A stretch of DNA of 64,000 bases, taken from contig OZ022342.1 of NCBI GenBank assembly GCA_963989245.1, forward strand, positions 18,145,457 to 18,209,456. Reading direction: 5' to 3'. Shown piece by piece: positions 1 to 13,396 of the stretch. The notes beneath the pieces are model-generated. The model saw only the letters and a list, made by a program, of their open reading frames with translations. It had not been told where the DNA came from and searched no databases. Positions within the stretch are counted from its first letter, which is position 1, and every line of letters begins with the position of its first letter. Both the position numbers and the translations under genes were made by a program. This DNA is from Nansenia antarctica (Eukaryota > Chordata > Actinopteri > Argentiniformes > Microstomatidae).

Positions 1-3000
1 TGGCGAAGTGGGTGGTGAAATGGACTCTCCATCATTACCTAATTAGGTTTATTAGATCAAGCACCCTCTGAGAACGTTATTCATACTCTTCATCATGCTG
101 TACAACCTCAAATAGATACAGTAATGAAAGTATGGCAAATATATGGTTACATGTAAACAATGTCCTCACAAATGTCATCTTGAGTAAGGCTGTATACATG
201 CACACGATTACAGCAGCGATGAGAGTAGATTAGTCTCTATTTTCTTACATGACACTATACAATTTTCCTCATTTAAGTTGAGTTGGTCTCCGGGAATCAT
301 CTCCAATGTAGGAATGCAAATCAGCATAATCTGCCTGAATCGCATTGGTAGAATCTGTATTTGCGACACTTAATGTAGGCTAGAGCATGGAGGTACGGTA
401 TGAATAATGGCCCAGGGGCCAAGTCGTGACTGCACCATTTCCACTAACACTGGGAGACTTCCCCTGAGGGCTCTCACAGAAACTCCTTTCTGAGCACTCA
501 GGCAACAGCAACAGGATTCTGTAAGTTTTACTAGCAATACCAGCAGCTGGCCGATGCCTGTAATTCCATAGCAGAGGTTTGTGTGTCATTGAGAGAGACA
601 GAGGGGAGTTTGACACAGTTTGCAGTTATTCCATTACAGACACAATTGGATTTCCTGGCCATAGTGGTACTTGGTAATAAAATTGGTTACTTTCCAGTAT
701 AGATTTTTTCCATAGAGAGGAGGAGAAAAAGAATAGTGCCGTTTTCAGAAAGGAGGGCAGAATAAAGCATTAAAAAATTCATTTTGTGACACACCTACAC
801 CAATTTACAATTCCAATATTAGAATAAAGGTACAAAATAACAACATAAATGTGAGAGAGAGAAAATAAAATATGATAGTGTACGAATGATGTATGAATGA
901 TGTGGATCTCAGCATATGCTTTAGAGACCCCTAGAGGAGCTCTCACAGCTCTCTAGGATGCAGAAGCCTACTGACTCATGAGCAGTGTTAAGGTGCGATG
1001 CTGTTGTTGCTAAGATACTGCATGGAAACGGTGGCCTCCTCACATGTCACACATTAATGTAATGGCTCCAGTGAGTATGTCACTCTGCACTCGTCACCCA
1101 CAAGGCAAGTATCCCCCCATCCCCTCCCCCAAATGCTCCTGCCTCTCTATCTCCAAACAAAACAAACGTGTGTCTGTTCACATCCCTGTTGTGATTACAG
1201 TTTGAATTGCAGGGTACCATAGAGATTGCCATGGTATGTGCATTGCATACAATTTCAGCTACAGAGGCATAAATACAATTATACAGTATGTGCACAAAAG
1301 GCTTCTTTTCATATTTTTCTCAGTGCATTTCCCATATGCATGTTATTGCAAAACAAACAACCCTTGTTTAATTTTCTGCATGACTCTAAATCTATTTATT
1401 TGCTGGGAAGAGTTATTCTTCACACTTGCCTTATTCCTAACATCTGCGTAAAGACCATGAATGTTTCTTTGTCTGCCCAAGGGGGAAATATGATGTGCAA
1501 GGCCACTTGGTGTTTTGCATCTCTGCTGCATTCTGTGTGTCCTGATGAGAGCATCAGCAAGACAGAGGAAACACATCCACTGATTAGGGACAGGAGCCTT
1601 CTCGAATGTGACATCACAAATGTTTCAGTTATCATACACTATGCCATAGCATTTGATGATAATATTGTTGCACAATATCATTTTGTTTAATCTACAGTAC
1701 ATAAGACATACAAAGTAATTAATGTTGCCATTCACTTAGCTTAGTCTATTGTTGCATGCCATACCCATTCAGGATCATTGGTCATGTTTTGTCATGAACA
1801 GGAAACAAACAAACAGTCACACTCATATGTTATATTTTGGGGGGCTTAATGATGATTTATGCTCCAAATGAAGGAGTTTTGAGTCTCGAGAAACTCCCCA
1901 TAACAGACTCTGAACGTTTCCACTCTTTCCACATTAAGTTAAAGACCTATAAAATCCTCCCTTGACTTGATGTTTCTGTGCCATCACCATCTTTTACTAG
2001 AGCAGAGACTTAACTCCAGGTCATTTATGCCCTAAATCCAAGAGAGTCTACCCAGCCGCCCGGAACTAATTTGGGCAGAATCACTTTTACCTTCCCTGTG
2101 TAATATAGCCCTGCCAAGAGAGGTGAGTGAGCGATGTTCTTATCATTAGAAATGGCACAATTAAACGAAACCATGTGGAAACGAAGCCTTGAGGGGTAGA
2201 GACACGTCAGAGCTTGATGGAGAAGTACGGGCTGGTGCCGCATGAAAGGTTCTATCAGGCTGGTATTTGTCCTTACCTGTCTTTATGTCACCTTTTTTTG
2301 GGAAAGGAATGTCTTAAATGGGCTGTTAAGTGTCTATGGGCATCAGGGAAGGCTGGTCAAGGCAAAAATCGGGGGACGGGCTCATTCTCTACCAATTTCA
2401 CCAACAAAAAAGTTGGCTTACCACAGAACAAGGCCATTGAATTGTATTTTCAGGGAATTATTACAAACCTGGTGTTCAAATTTCAGTAATAACGAAAATT
2501 AATCAAAACCTCACAATGTGGAAGAATCTTCTCTACACTGCTTTCTTATTGCGTGCTTCTGGGGATATTCTCAGGGTGCAGACACATTACTTTATCAGAG
2601 TGTACAGTAGCCTGACATTGTTCATTGTTCAACCCTTTCAACCCCGTTGATGGCCTCTTTGCTCATCTCCTGCACCTGAGGCAAACCCTAGAGGTGTCAG
2701 GCTTCCTCCATCTCATGCATCTTCCTTGTTTTAAAGAGGTCGGCTGAAGTCTGTAGTGTCACAAACTGACAGTGTAATTGGGCCATCTCTTCCTATAGAC
2801 AGTAGAACAGTTACCCTCGGGGGCAAACACGCACAGTACCTGGTAGGAACCTGGCTCGGCCAACCTAGATTGTGTTGTCTTCGGTTCCTCCATTGAGGTT
2901 AAAGTGTTATAGAGGACTGAGAGTTTTAGTCCATGTGAATGTAGTCTAATGACACGCTCAGGGAGTACTCAGGTGTTAACAGACTAGGCCCTGTTCCATA

Positions 3001-3517
3001 TAGTACAGAAGTTGAGATTCTCGTGCCTGTCTCTTTAAAAGGGTAGCTGGTAAGGTGACAACGCATGCAGTCAAACGGAAAGCTCATGACAAGTGGGATC
3101 ATCTCCTCCGCAGCATAGTGGGAGGAGTGTTTTCAGAGGGTGTAACAGGGCCGGGGAATGTTAATCAAGGGATGTCTCTCTGCTCTGACAGAGAGGGAGA
3201 GTCTTGATTAGACATCCTGGCAAGGGTCAAGTCTTAATTAGGCTACATCCTCTCCCTCTGCGGGGGAAGACGAGCGGTGCGGAAAAACAAGACGGCTTTT
3301 AAGTTTGACACCATGGCAGGTCATCGGGGAGAGGTGGTACATTTGGCAGCAGTGATTTGTTGACCTTTTGCCAAGTCCCAGAGGGATGGAGAGATGTTCA
3401 TGAAGAAGATAGAAAGTATGACATATTACCAAAGTACTTCTCCAGGCTCTGTCGAGGATGTTCTCATAAGGAATTCATCATTCAGCTTGTCCCATCTTGT
3501 TTTACTGCTGGGGGAAA
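1..3517. other. Intergenic sequence, nothing recognised
   Basis: Open frames here are short (up to 154 codons), overlap on both strands and show no domain I recognise. There is no clear repeat family. It lies downstream of the gabra3 3' end. Confidence 0.6.
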
Positions 3518-4354
3518 GTGCTCCTGGTGGGTACTCCTAGACTAGAGGGTCAGGGTGCTCATAGACTAGAGGGTCAGGGTGCTCATAGACTAGAGAGTCA
3601 TGGTACTCCTAGACTAGAGGGTCAGGGTGATTCTAGACTAGAGGGTCAGGGTGATTCTAGACTAGAGGGTCATAGTGCTTCTAGACTAGAGGGTCATGGT
3701 GCTTCTAGACTAGAGGGTCAGGGTGCTCATAGACTAGAGGGTCATAGTGCTTCTAGACTAGAGGGTCATGGTGCTTCTAGACTAGAGGGTCAGGGTGCTT
3801 CTAGACTAGAGGGTCATGGTGCTTCTAGACTAGAGAGTCATGGTGCTTCTAGACTAGAGGGTCATGGTGCTTCTAGACTAGAGGGTCAGGGTGATTCTAG
3901 ACTAGAGGGTCAGGGTGATTCTAGACTAGAGGGTCAGGGTGATTCTAGACTAGAGGGTCAGGGTGATTCTAGACTAGAGGGTCATGGTGCTCATAGACTA
4001 GAGAGTCAGGGTGCTTCTAGACTAGAGGGTCAGGGTGATTCTAGACTAGAGGGTCATAGTACTTCTAGACTAGAGGGTCATGGTGCTTCTAGACTAGAGG
4101 GTCAGGGTGCTCATAGACTAGAGGGTCAGGGTGCTCATAGACTAGAGGGTCAGGGTGCTCATAGACTAGAGGGTCATAGTGCTTCTAGACTAGAGGGTCA
4201 TAGTGCTCCTAGACTAGAGAGTCATGGTGCTTCTAGACTAGAGGGTCAGGGTGCTCATAGACTAGAGGGTCAGGGTGCTTTTAGACTAGAGGGTCATGGT
4301 GCTTCTAGACTAGAGGGTCAGGGTGCTTCTAGACTCGAGAGTCAGGGTGCTCCT
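3518..4354 (+). repeat. 24-bp minisatellite, main block (~34 units)
   Basis: The unit is close to AGACTAGAGGGTCAGGGTGCTTCT with variants at fixed points (CAGGG/CATGG/CATAG; GCTTCT/GATTCT/GCTCAT; GAGGG/GAGAG). Because 24 is a multiple of three and no unit contains a stop in this frame, the array makes a 313-codon open frame (3497-4438) that reads RLEGQGAS-like octapeptides. I treat this frame as a by-product. Variant units occur in patterned runs, for example four GATTCT units in a row, as in unequal exchange. Confidence 0.95.
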
Positions 4355-4541
4355 TGTATCCAAACAAATGTACTTGTTTTTAAATCTGATTGCACTAGTT
4401 TTAAGATATCTGTGGTTAGATATTTTAACTTGTTTTAAGAAATATTGGCTGTTCTGTTGGCAGATCAATTTGCTTATTTTAAGTAATATTTTCCTAATTT
4501 TATTGTTTCTTTCCTTGTTTTTTAGACCCGAGTTTTGCAGT
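4355..4541. repeat. AT-rich insert splitting the minisatellite
   Basis: An AT-rich block with several TTTTAAG and TTTTTAG-like stretches separates two parts of the 24-bp array. The repeat units on both sides are intact, so it looks like an insertion or a captured fragment. Its family is not recognised. Confidence 0.5.
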
Positions 4542-4656
4542 GTAGACTAGAAGGCCATGGTGCTTCTAGACTAGGAGGTCAGGGTGCTCCTCGACTAGAA
4601 GGTCAGAGTGCTTCTAGACTAGAGGGTCAGGGTGCTTCTAGACTAGAGGGTCATGG
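4542..4656 (+). repeat. 24-bp minisatellite, second block
   Basis: About five further units of the same 24-bp repeat, somewhat more diverged (CTAGGAGG, CTAGAAGG). The last unit breaks off after GGGTCATGG, where the LINE begins. Confidence 0.9.
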
Positions 4657-6701
4657 CGGCGCCGTATATGGCGAAGGCGCGATGGTCTCCTCAACAACAT
4701 TGCAACATTATTTTTTTAATCATGATTTTACCCTGCAATTGAACTTAACTATTTAAGATACGACAGAGAGTCACTTATAAATCGGTGATTACTTACGATA
4801 AACCAGAGTTTTTTCACTGGGATCCCCAAGTGGCACGGGACAGCAGCGGGATAACAATGGCTCTGCTAACGCAGAAGAGGCGTAGAAAGCGAAGAAAAAT
4901 GTGGACGTCGAGCTAGCTTTCTGGTCAGAACTAGGCGACGAGAAGGGAAAACTCCACTCCCCATTATCCTGTTAGCCAACGTACAATCCCTGGACAACAA
5001 GCTGGACGAGTTAAGAGCAATTTTTCCTTCCAGCGGGAAACAAGAGATTGACATATCATCTACTTTACAGAAACATTGTTATCCCCGTCCACACCGGATC
5101 ACGCAATCTCTCCCACAGGCACCTCTGTGCATCGTGTGGACAGAGAGAACAATGGAACTTTCGGGGAAAAGCAAAGGAAGTGGAGTATGTTTCATGATTA
5201 ACAACGCCTGGTGGACACCAGTAAATGTTCATGCCATCAAGTCCTTCTGCTCCCCCGGACATTGAATTCCTGGTGCTCCTCTGCCACCGCCACTGACTCC
5301 TGAGAGAATTCACCGGCATTGTATACAGAGCTGTTTATATCATATCACAAGCCGACACAAACGTTGGACTCAAGGAACTGTACAGAACTATCAGCGACAT
5401 AGAAAACAGACACCCTTAGGCCGCTCTAATAGTGGTAGGAGACTTCAACGGAGCAACGCTGAAAAAGGTATTGCCCAAATTCTTCCAACACATAAATGAC
5501 CATGCATAGATGCAGTTGCGGGAGGCCTACAAACCCCTCCTCTGTCCACCGTTGGGCAAATCAGATCACGACACCATCCACCATGTGCCCACCTACAAGC
5601 ACAAGCTGAGGATGTCACCACCAATCATGCGATCTAGTCGACACTGGTCTGAAGAATCAGAAGCCATTCTTCAGAACTGCTTCGAGAGAGTGAAAGTATT
5701 CACAGAAGATAGCAGTGACTTGAACAGGATCGCGTCAGGAACCCTGGGATTTATAGAGAATATCATAGAGGAAGTGGTCCCGACAAAAACAGTCTGGTGC
5801 TCCCAAACTTGAAACTATGGGTTAACAGTGAAGTCCAGACAGTGCTAACCGCAAGAAAGACGGCATTCAAATCCAGAGACATAATAAAACCGCCTGCTAT
5901 GACCTTTGTTAAGTTATCAAGGCAGCCAAAAGGGATTACGGCAAAGAAATAGAGTCACAGCTAAGCAGCAATAACTCACGCAGCATGGGGAAGGGTCTAG
6001 ACTCTACACACAATCTCCGACTTCAAAGAGAGCCCCAGCTGTACAACCATCACCTCTTTGCCTCTCTACCAGACGAGCTGAACAGCTTCTATTCCTGCTT
6101 TGAACTGAGTCACACAAACCTTCTAGAGAGAGCTCACACCTCAGACGACACAGCAAGCGCTCCGACCATCGCAGAGGAAGACGTGCATAAGGTTTTCAAG
6201 CACATCAACATTCGCAAAGCAGCCGGGCCGTATGGAATTCAAGCGTGCGCAGGACAGCTGGCTGGTGTCTTCACTACCATATTCAGCCTCTCCCTCTCCA
6301 CGGGTATGGTGTCCTCTTGCTTCAAGTCATCTGCCATCATCCCAGTGCCAAAAAAGCGTAAGGTAACATGCCTAAACAACTTTTTTAAACGACCCTTTTG
6401 CTCTGACCCCCATATTGAGCAAATGCTTTGAAAACATCATTAAGGTCCTGATCTGCAGAATGCTGCCACCCTCCCTAGACCCTCACCATTTTGCACTATT
6501 GAAGCCACTGTAATCCATCACTTTATTACGTTATCATGTATGGTTACTTCTTTTTAGTTACTTACGTTACTTATTATTATTCTGATATTATTGTTTTGTC
6601 AATGTTGAGGAACCAAAGCCAAAGTATTTTACTCTTGTGTACTACTTAAGTAAGATGTAAGTAGAGTAAGATGTAATAAAATATTCTAATTCTGATTCTG
6701 A
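4657..6701 (+). mobile_element. Non-LTR retrotransposon (LINE), internally deleted copy
   Basis: The element begins in GC-rich sequence (CGGCGCCGTATATGG). Reading with frame breaks it shows an apurinic-endonuclease-like part: LLANVQSLDNKLDELR near 4968-5022, VVGDFNGA near 5434-5457 and GKSDHD near 5556-5573. A linker follows, then the start of reverse transcriptase, including AGPYGIQACAGQLAGVFTTIF, SSAIIPVPKK and VTCLN near 6215-6380. The catalytic RT core is missing and the copy jumps to a 3'UTR ending in an ATTCTGATTCTG tail at 6686-6700. The general layout is that of the teleost Jockey/L2/CR1-type LINEs; I do not assign a family. It is inactive. Confidence 0.85.
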
Positions 6702-6776
6702 TGCTTCTAGGTTAGATGGTCAGGGTGTTCCTGAAGGGTCATGGTACTCCTAGACTAGAGGGTCAGGGTGCTTGTA
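6702..6776 (+). repeat. 24-bp minisatellite, third block
   Basis: The array resumes after the LINE with TGCTTCTAGG and about three more units, one shortened. Together with the two earlier blocks it shows that the LINE landed inside an existing array. Confidence 0.85.
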
Positions 6777-6777
6777 C

Positions 6778-6840
6778 CATTGCCTTACCTTACCTCTGTA
6801 CCTCTGTCTTCACAAGGTAACAAGGTAAGGTAAGGCAATG
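6778..6840. repeat. Perfect 17-bp inverted repeat (hairpin)
   Basis: CATTGCCTTACCTTACC at 6778-6794 pairs perfectly with 6824-6840 around a 29-base loop. It directly abuts the end of the minisatellite. It may be a solo palindromic element; function unknown. Confidence 0.8.
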
Positions 6841-8498
6841 AGAAAGCTCTCTGCATTTGATCTGGTCCTCATGGCAACCAGTGTAGCTGTAATTAGGTGA
6901 TGATCCTGTTGCACTCCTCCTGGTGTACTATAGGCAGTGTGTGGTGTGATGCATGAGGGAGAAAGGGAAGGGGAGGATTTGTTGTGGGGGAGGATTATTT
7001 CCCCTCCTCCAGCGTGTGTAATTTACATTAAGGGGGGCATAATACCGTCCGTGAGACGCTCTGAGCACCTAAATTAGCCACCTTGTCACATCTTGACTGG
7101 CGACCCTGTTGACATGGATGTGTAATGAAGAGTGTAGTGATTCACCAGGGACCTGCACATGAAAAACAGCCATGGGGAGAATGTCGGCGATAATAACCAG
7201 TGGCATGCGCCTTCATCATGTTCTGGACCCGGCCTGTTTCCGTTCCTCTGAGGATCTGGCACATAAAAACAGCACCACGGTTCCATAAGAAATTTACCAT
7301 GCGACAACTATAAAAACATTTTATTAGGCTGTATCTACTAGCTGTGCTCATCCATAAGAACGGATTGTGAGAGAGCAGACTCACCAGGAATATCAGCTAT
7401 ACTGAAGCAATGTTCACAGGGATGGTACGTGTATAGGTGTTAAATGTATCTACTGTATTTGAGAGAAAGAGAGAGAGACAGAGAGAGAGAGAGAGATGCA
7501 TGCGTTCTGCGTTAGCATTCCTATCTTGCCAGATTTTATTTTGTAGAGGGCAGATCCAATTACATTGAAAACGATCAAGCTCCATAACCTTTAATGTTCC
7601 TTTTTCATCTGCCATATTCCCTGTGGTTGGGGTGTGTGTGGGGGGGTGGTGATGTTAGTAACGGGGGGAAAGAGGGAGAAAATACAGTACGTGAGTGTAT
7701 ATATGTTGTGCTCCGAGGTCCAAAGAAGTGGGAACTGAACCTGACAGGTACTGCAGGGGCAGCACATTGATTCCACGCCCCTCCCTCGCCCTTCCTCACT
7801 CTTCATCACTCTGCCTCTGCTCCCCACTCGCCTGTCGCTGAGCAGGAGTCCCTCCCCCTGATATAGTGCAGGGATTAAAGTACCTATGGATTTCACCTCA
7901 GCCTCCACTTCATCAGCTCGCTCATTAATCCACTGGTTACCATAACAATGGCCATTGTTCTCCTCCAGCAGCCCCACAGTCAGTGTGCTGGCAATAAGAT
8001 AAAAAAAACAAATGCAGACCCTGAGCCTTCTTTGCTACTTCTCCACATCTGTGTGGTGTGTCATTGGCTAATAAACCATCCATATATAGCTCCCTGCCCA
8101 AGGGTTTGTATTTAGTCTGTAAATCTCCACCAGTGGAGAGAAAAGAGGGGGTGGAATCAAAGCATGCGTGATGCCAATAAAGCAACAGAACTCTAGAACT
8201 CAACCTCTTGACCCCTAATTAACCTCTGGAAGTATTGGAACACAACATCAGGCTGCTGAATGCCCCCTAGGTTTGACCCATCAACAAAACATACCATATG
8301 TACGCCTTCAACAACCCCAGGCCTCCGTTCCTCTCTCCTTTTGCATCTGTTGTGTGGTATGGGAGGACACAGCCTCTAGACTCGCAGCGGTCCAGACCAG
8401 TGGGAACAGCCTGATGGAAGAGGGCGCACAGAGACACGCACGCATGCAAACACACGCACGCAAACACACACACGCAATCTCACACACACACACGCAAT

Positions 8499-8537
<39 letters not shown>

Positions 8538-9354
8538 AGACAAACTCTTAACTCAATCCAGGATACACAGGATATTATTCTAATACTCTTTTAACACCAT
8601 TGTAACTGGCATGTCTTTAAAAGCAGATTGAATTAGATGAATAAAGAACCATGTCACAAAATATTACTGTACACGTGATCTTTATGTTGAGTAAAGTAAA
8701 GCAAAGGATTTCTCCAATGTTGTGATTGTCTTTTAAATGATGATTCCTCTGACGGGGTTCCACCTAGAGTAGTTCGACAGGAGGTAAAACGTGAATATTT
8801 CAGCTGATATTGATTGCCTTGAGGAACACACAGACATATCAACTGCTTTCATGTTTGGTATAGGATCTCTTTGAGATGAGTGATAGATAGAGAGGCTCCC
8901 CACCTTTTTAAAGATGGATGCGGTCCACAGACCCAAGAAGACAGATCCTCAACGAATCTCATTCTGAAGGCAGTGCACACACTGGGCTCAAAAAGAATAG
9001 CACATCACAATAATACATATTTCATCAGTCTAGACACTCAATCACTTCTTCCCAACAAAAAACATGGACTCCCTTGGTTAAAGGGCCTATCTTGGGGACT
9101 GAGGACATTTAGGCAATAAAGGATGATACAGTATGTTAAATATGAAATAAATGCTGGTAGCCTCCAGAAGATGACGTCAACAACATCAAAATGATGTTGA
9201 GGTGAGCTCTACATTCACTTATCATGAAAGACAATGGTGGCTTTGTTGTTAATTAATTAACACAAGTACAGAAAGGGACACAACTGAACCGTAAAGACCA
9301 AGGTTGTTTCACAAAGACACATGAAGACGAGGCCACAAATGAAAGTACTGTATC
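6841..9354. other. Intergenic region, no gene recognised
   Basis: It contains a short GA tract (7461-7496) and a CA-rich tract with CGCA interruptions (8440-8540). Open frames are short and repeat-driven. Confidence 0.6.
8440..8540. repeat. CA-rich microsatellite
   Basis: Imperfect CACACGCA units pass into an uninterrupted (CA)n run at about 8502-8531. The frames it opens on both strands are artefacts. Confidence 0.9.
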
Positions 9355-9360
9355 TTTATT
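9355..9360 (-). terminator. Candidate poly(A) signal AATAAA
   Basis: Minus-strand AATAAA is the only canonical hexamer noticed between the stop codon and 9350. It is followed on the transcribed strand by a T/G-rich stretch (TTTGTGG, then GTGTCTTTGTG) 20-60 bases on, consistent with a downstream element. It would give a 3'UTR of about 4.8 kb, which is long but not unusual for a neuronal receptor gene. Confidence 0.3.
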
Positions 9361-12300
9361 CAACGTAAAGAACAGCAAAACCTGGACAGAGGGAGGGTTA
9401 AAACAACATGTGTGTATTGTCATCATTTGCCCCACAAACAAGCCTTCACAACAGAGAGAAAAGTGAACACTTTCAGTCAGGATTCTACAAAAAAAAACAA
9501 CAACAACTTAAAAACAACTCCACCTCTGACTGAATGACGTCATTACACCACACTCTTTTAATTTTTAAACAGCAACACAGCGAGTGGTGATCATGAACAA
9601 ACCCCCTCCTCCTCGCAGAGACTCACTCATTGTCTCCACGTGAACTATAAGGTCAAATCACTTCAGAAATGCTGGCTATAGATCCGAGTTCTTCCCTCCC
9701 TGTATTTGACCCCTAATGGAGATCTAATACAGGACGGAGCAGTGACACAGACGCTTCAGAAGAAGGTGCAGTTTTCACACATTGTTAAATATGCAAGCGC
9801 ACTGATTTCCGAAACTAGGTCACTGTGTGATGAAAGTTGTTCAATGTGCTTGGCTTTCTGACGTTTAGGGTCACCGAGGTAGTGCAGCATTCACAGTGCG
9901 GCACACATATCTAAACTTAGAAACAGTGAGAAAACTTGGTGGTTATGAATAAAACTCACAATGTATAATTGATCGTTTCTTTTATCGTGGCAAGCACAAG
10001 CAAGCAAAAGCAACGTAGCCAATTTATATTTCAAACTATTCTAGGGTTACCTCAAATATTCATTGGGACATTTTCACAGATCCTACTCTTTCCCTAATGC
10101 GTGCAGAGAAAAGAATAGACTATTTGGCTTTAAATATAATGGACTCTTAATAACATAACAATCCATACTGAATTGGAGCTGCTACTGTAACACTGACCTT
10201 CCATTTGTCTTGTGTGACTAAATATGGGCACAGACCAAAACTGTAGTTGACAGCCCATTGGCAGGAACCCTGGCACTGTCACTTGAATATCCAAGGTAAT
10301 TTGCAAATAGAGCAAGGGGTTCAACGTAATGCAATATTGAGTAGTGTTTTAGCTCTGACATTAAATCATTTACTTAGTCAGATGGGTCAGCCTTGGACCA
10401 TCGTATGGGAAATGTCCACAGCCCCAATGCATGTTAAATGATCAGGGTCTGGTTATGCAAATGTAATCTCTGACACGACGCACCGGCTTTATCAAACAGT
10501 GTCTTAATCAATGCCCTTCAGTCATTTTCAATGCCAAACTCAATCTCTCTGGAGAGCAAATCTATGCAATCTTTGAGCAAATACTCTCCCTCTCTAAAAA
10601 GTCATTTGTCACAGCAAATAATGGAGATATCCTGTATACAGTAGCTGAGGCAACATAATAGACAGATATCCAGTATACAGTAGCTGAGGCAACATAATGC
10701 ACAGCATGTATTGAGGCAGACATCTAAACATCCTTTTTTTTTTTTTGCACAACTCTGGTCATATTGCCTCATGATATTTCTATTCCAGCTGCGGGGTGAT
10801 TCACATCATCTCCTCCATCCTCTACTTCATGAACAGTGTGGACACTATCATATTCATGGGTTGCCTCTGCTGCCATTGCATGTGTACGCATTACTTCTCA
10901 GGCAGGGCACTCCAAGTTCAGGTGTCCCGGGATTCTACCAAACACGGCAACACAGTTTGTGCAAACGGTGTCCTGTCCCCTTTACAGGATTTTCCTTGTT
11001 CCGTTCTGCTACCTTTTTGCATCGAATCACAGTGTAAGTTACACCACAAACAAAATGGCTAGCATGCGGCAGCGCACACCCCACATGACAGAGGTAACCA
11101 CCAAGAGACACAAGATTGATGTTTCAATGAGCCACTTGTCAAAACACACCAAATGACTTGGGCAGATTTATCTTTTTGCAGTTTAAGAGTTCTCCCCGCC
11201 CTCACCCTTTATATGATTCTTTAATACACAAGTCCACATACAATGTCCTTGAAATCACAACCTTCATTGGTTATTTGCTAAACAGTGAGCGGAGGAAGGA
11301 GAGAGAATTCTCCAATATCCAGGGGTCCTGTCATTGAGAGTGACGGGAGCAACATTTCAACATGGGTTTGCAATGACTAGCACAACCAATGCAAAGAGCT
11401 ACTGCCAGAGTCAATTGTCGTCTGGGAGCTCTCTTTGTGGATGAAGGCTCTACACTCTCTATGTTTTGTAACATGCAGTTCAGTCACAGGAGAGTGTGCA
11501 GTATGTACATCATTGCTGGCAGACACGGCCTCTGCGTGTTCACTGTTAGGTACTGTATGTGCACACCAGGTTCTGCAAAGTACTGTAGCTTAGTGGACGT
11601 TGTTTACCTGCGGAAAAGGGCTCATAACACTAATAGCGTTACAAAGCTGAATGTAAGACAGCAGTACAGATCACATATGATAAATGACTAACCTGACTTA
11701 ATATTCCACAAACTCTCTATTTCAATTAGATTTCACAATATCTACAAAACTCACAACTTGGCAACACTATTTTGTGTATTTACAGCATTTGCCCTTAGTT
11801 GTAATACTAATAAATGGTCTATTTGTTTGTCTACAGCTTTCTACCCATTAACAGATTTGTACTGACCCTGTAAAGACTATATCATATATAAAATGTATAT
11901 CATGTCTTATATTGTATGTGTTGAATAGCATACATATATTGACTGTATGTGTTCATAAATAAATAAATATATTCCGTGTGATAAGTGTCTTTGCTGTTGC
12001 CATCCCCACCTGGCCCTGTTGTAGCAGCAAGACAAAGCTGATCCCCAGCTCCACAGAGATGGAATACTACACTGTATCTTGGTGAGCCATGGGTTACACA
12101 TCTAGACAAAGCCTTACTGTATATTTCAATATGACAAACAGCATTACTGGAGGTTGAAAACGTACAGTATACATGGACAGATTGTCATGCATTTACCTAC
12201 GAGTGATACATTGTACATTTGTTTAGTGTTTTTCCAACAGATCTTTAGAGAGGTCACTGTTTGACAAAGTCTGCGTTTGACAGATGTTTCTCCATTGAGG

Positions 12301-13396
12301 CTAGTAGGCTACTCTTATTTTTAGAGACGGTTGAGAACATCCTGCATGGTGGGTACTAGGTAAGTACATCAGTGTGACATGTTGAGGCAAAATCTATGCA
12401 AAATATTCCAAGAGTTAACTTAACTAAGCCATTAATTCTGCTTAACAATCACAGAACACACTGGAAATACATAGAAAAAGTCCTGGCCACAGCATAACTT
12501 TCACAACAACTATCATTGTTGCCATGTGTTGTATTTTAGAATATTGTTTAGCCATAAATCAACACGTCTGTCCTCTATACCTGCTTGACGTTGATGGCTT
12601 GTACAGTATACTGTATGATGTGACATATTCAAACAATTAAGGGCCAGATTTCTTATGTTTGTGTGAGTCTGTCTAGTAGCCGCTGTGGTATTCTACAATG
12701 TTTCATTTCATCAGTCACTTCTACTGTGTGAATCATAGATAGCGACACAAACTGACAAAATAAAATCAGTCTCCACAATGACAATGACAGAACATAGGGA
12801 AACAGTAATCTTACAAAAAACGGTTTGTCTTTTGTCAATGGGACCTCAAACCTGTACCATAATCAAACCTGTACCATAATCCCCTGAAAAAAACAGAAAC
12901 ATCACTGACAGGCACAAGGGTCAAAGCTTTCATCACAAACCCTAATCCTAACTTCTACAGAGAGTGTATCGACTAGGATTCTACGGCTAAAACATGGTTG
13001 ACTACATGAACAAAAGAAGGAATAAAAGAAAAGAAATGAACTGAAACTGTATCTAAAATTAGACTTCAGTCAGAGGTAACAATGTCTAATTACTACCACG
13101 GTTATTTGGCTCATTGTGTCGTACCACTGTAAGCCAAAACATGAAAATGCACATGAAAATGTTCACCTCCTGGACCAGTCATAATCATTACATTTGATTC
13201 AGTGGCACTCACCCTCTTTTCATTGCAACATCCCCTCTACCTGACACAGGCGTAGGTCTGTTAGCTTGAGACGGTAATGGTGATTTTCACCCTCAGTGAC
13301 CATGTCATGGGCTGTGGGTGAAGGGACAGTAGGGGGGTACAGTTGCACACAGGCCTAACCATGTGGACACCAGTGTATGTGTCTGTGTGTGCAGAA

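Noticed and set aside
1226..1690. 154-codon plus-strand frame
   Set aside because: AT-rich, overlapped by other open frames on both strands, no domain similarity recognised.
3539..4354. Possible CRISPR array (regular 24-bp units)
   Set aside because: There are no unique spacers; whole units repeat head to tail, the flanks are eukaryotic, and no cas genes are present.
10711..11156. Three overlapping plus frames of about 90-108 codons
   Set aside because: They overlap in all three frames, lack domains and are antisense within the presumed gabra3 3'UTR.
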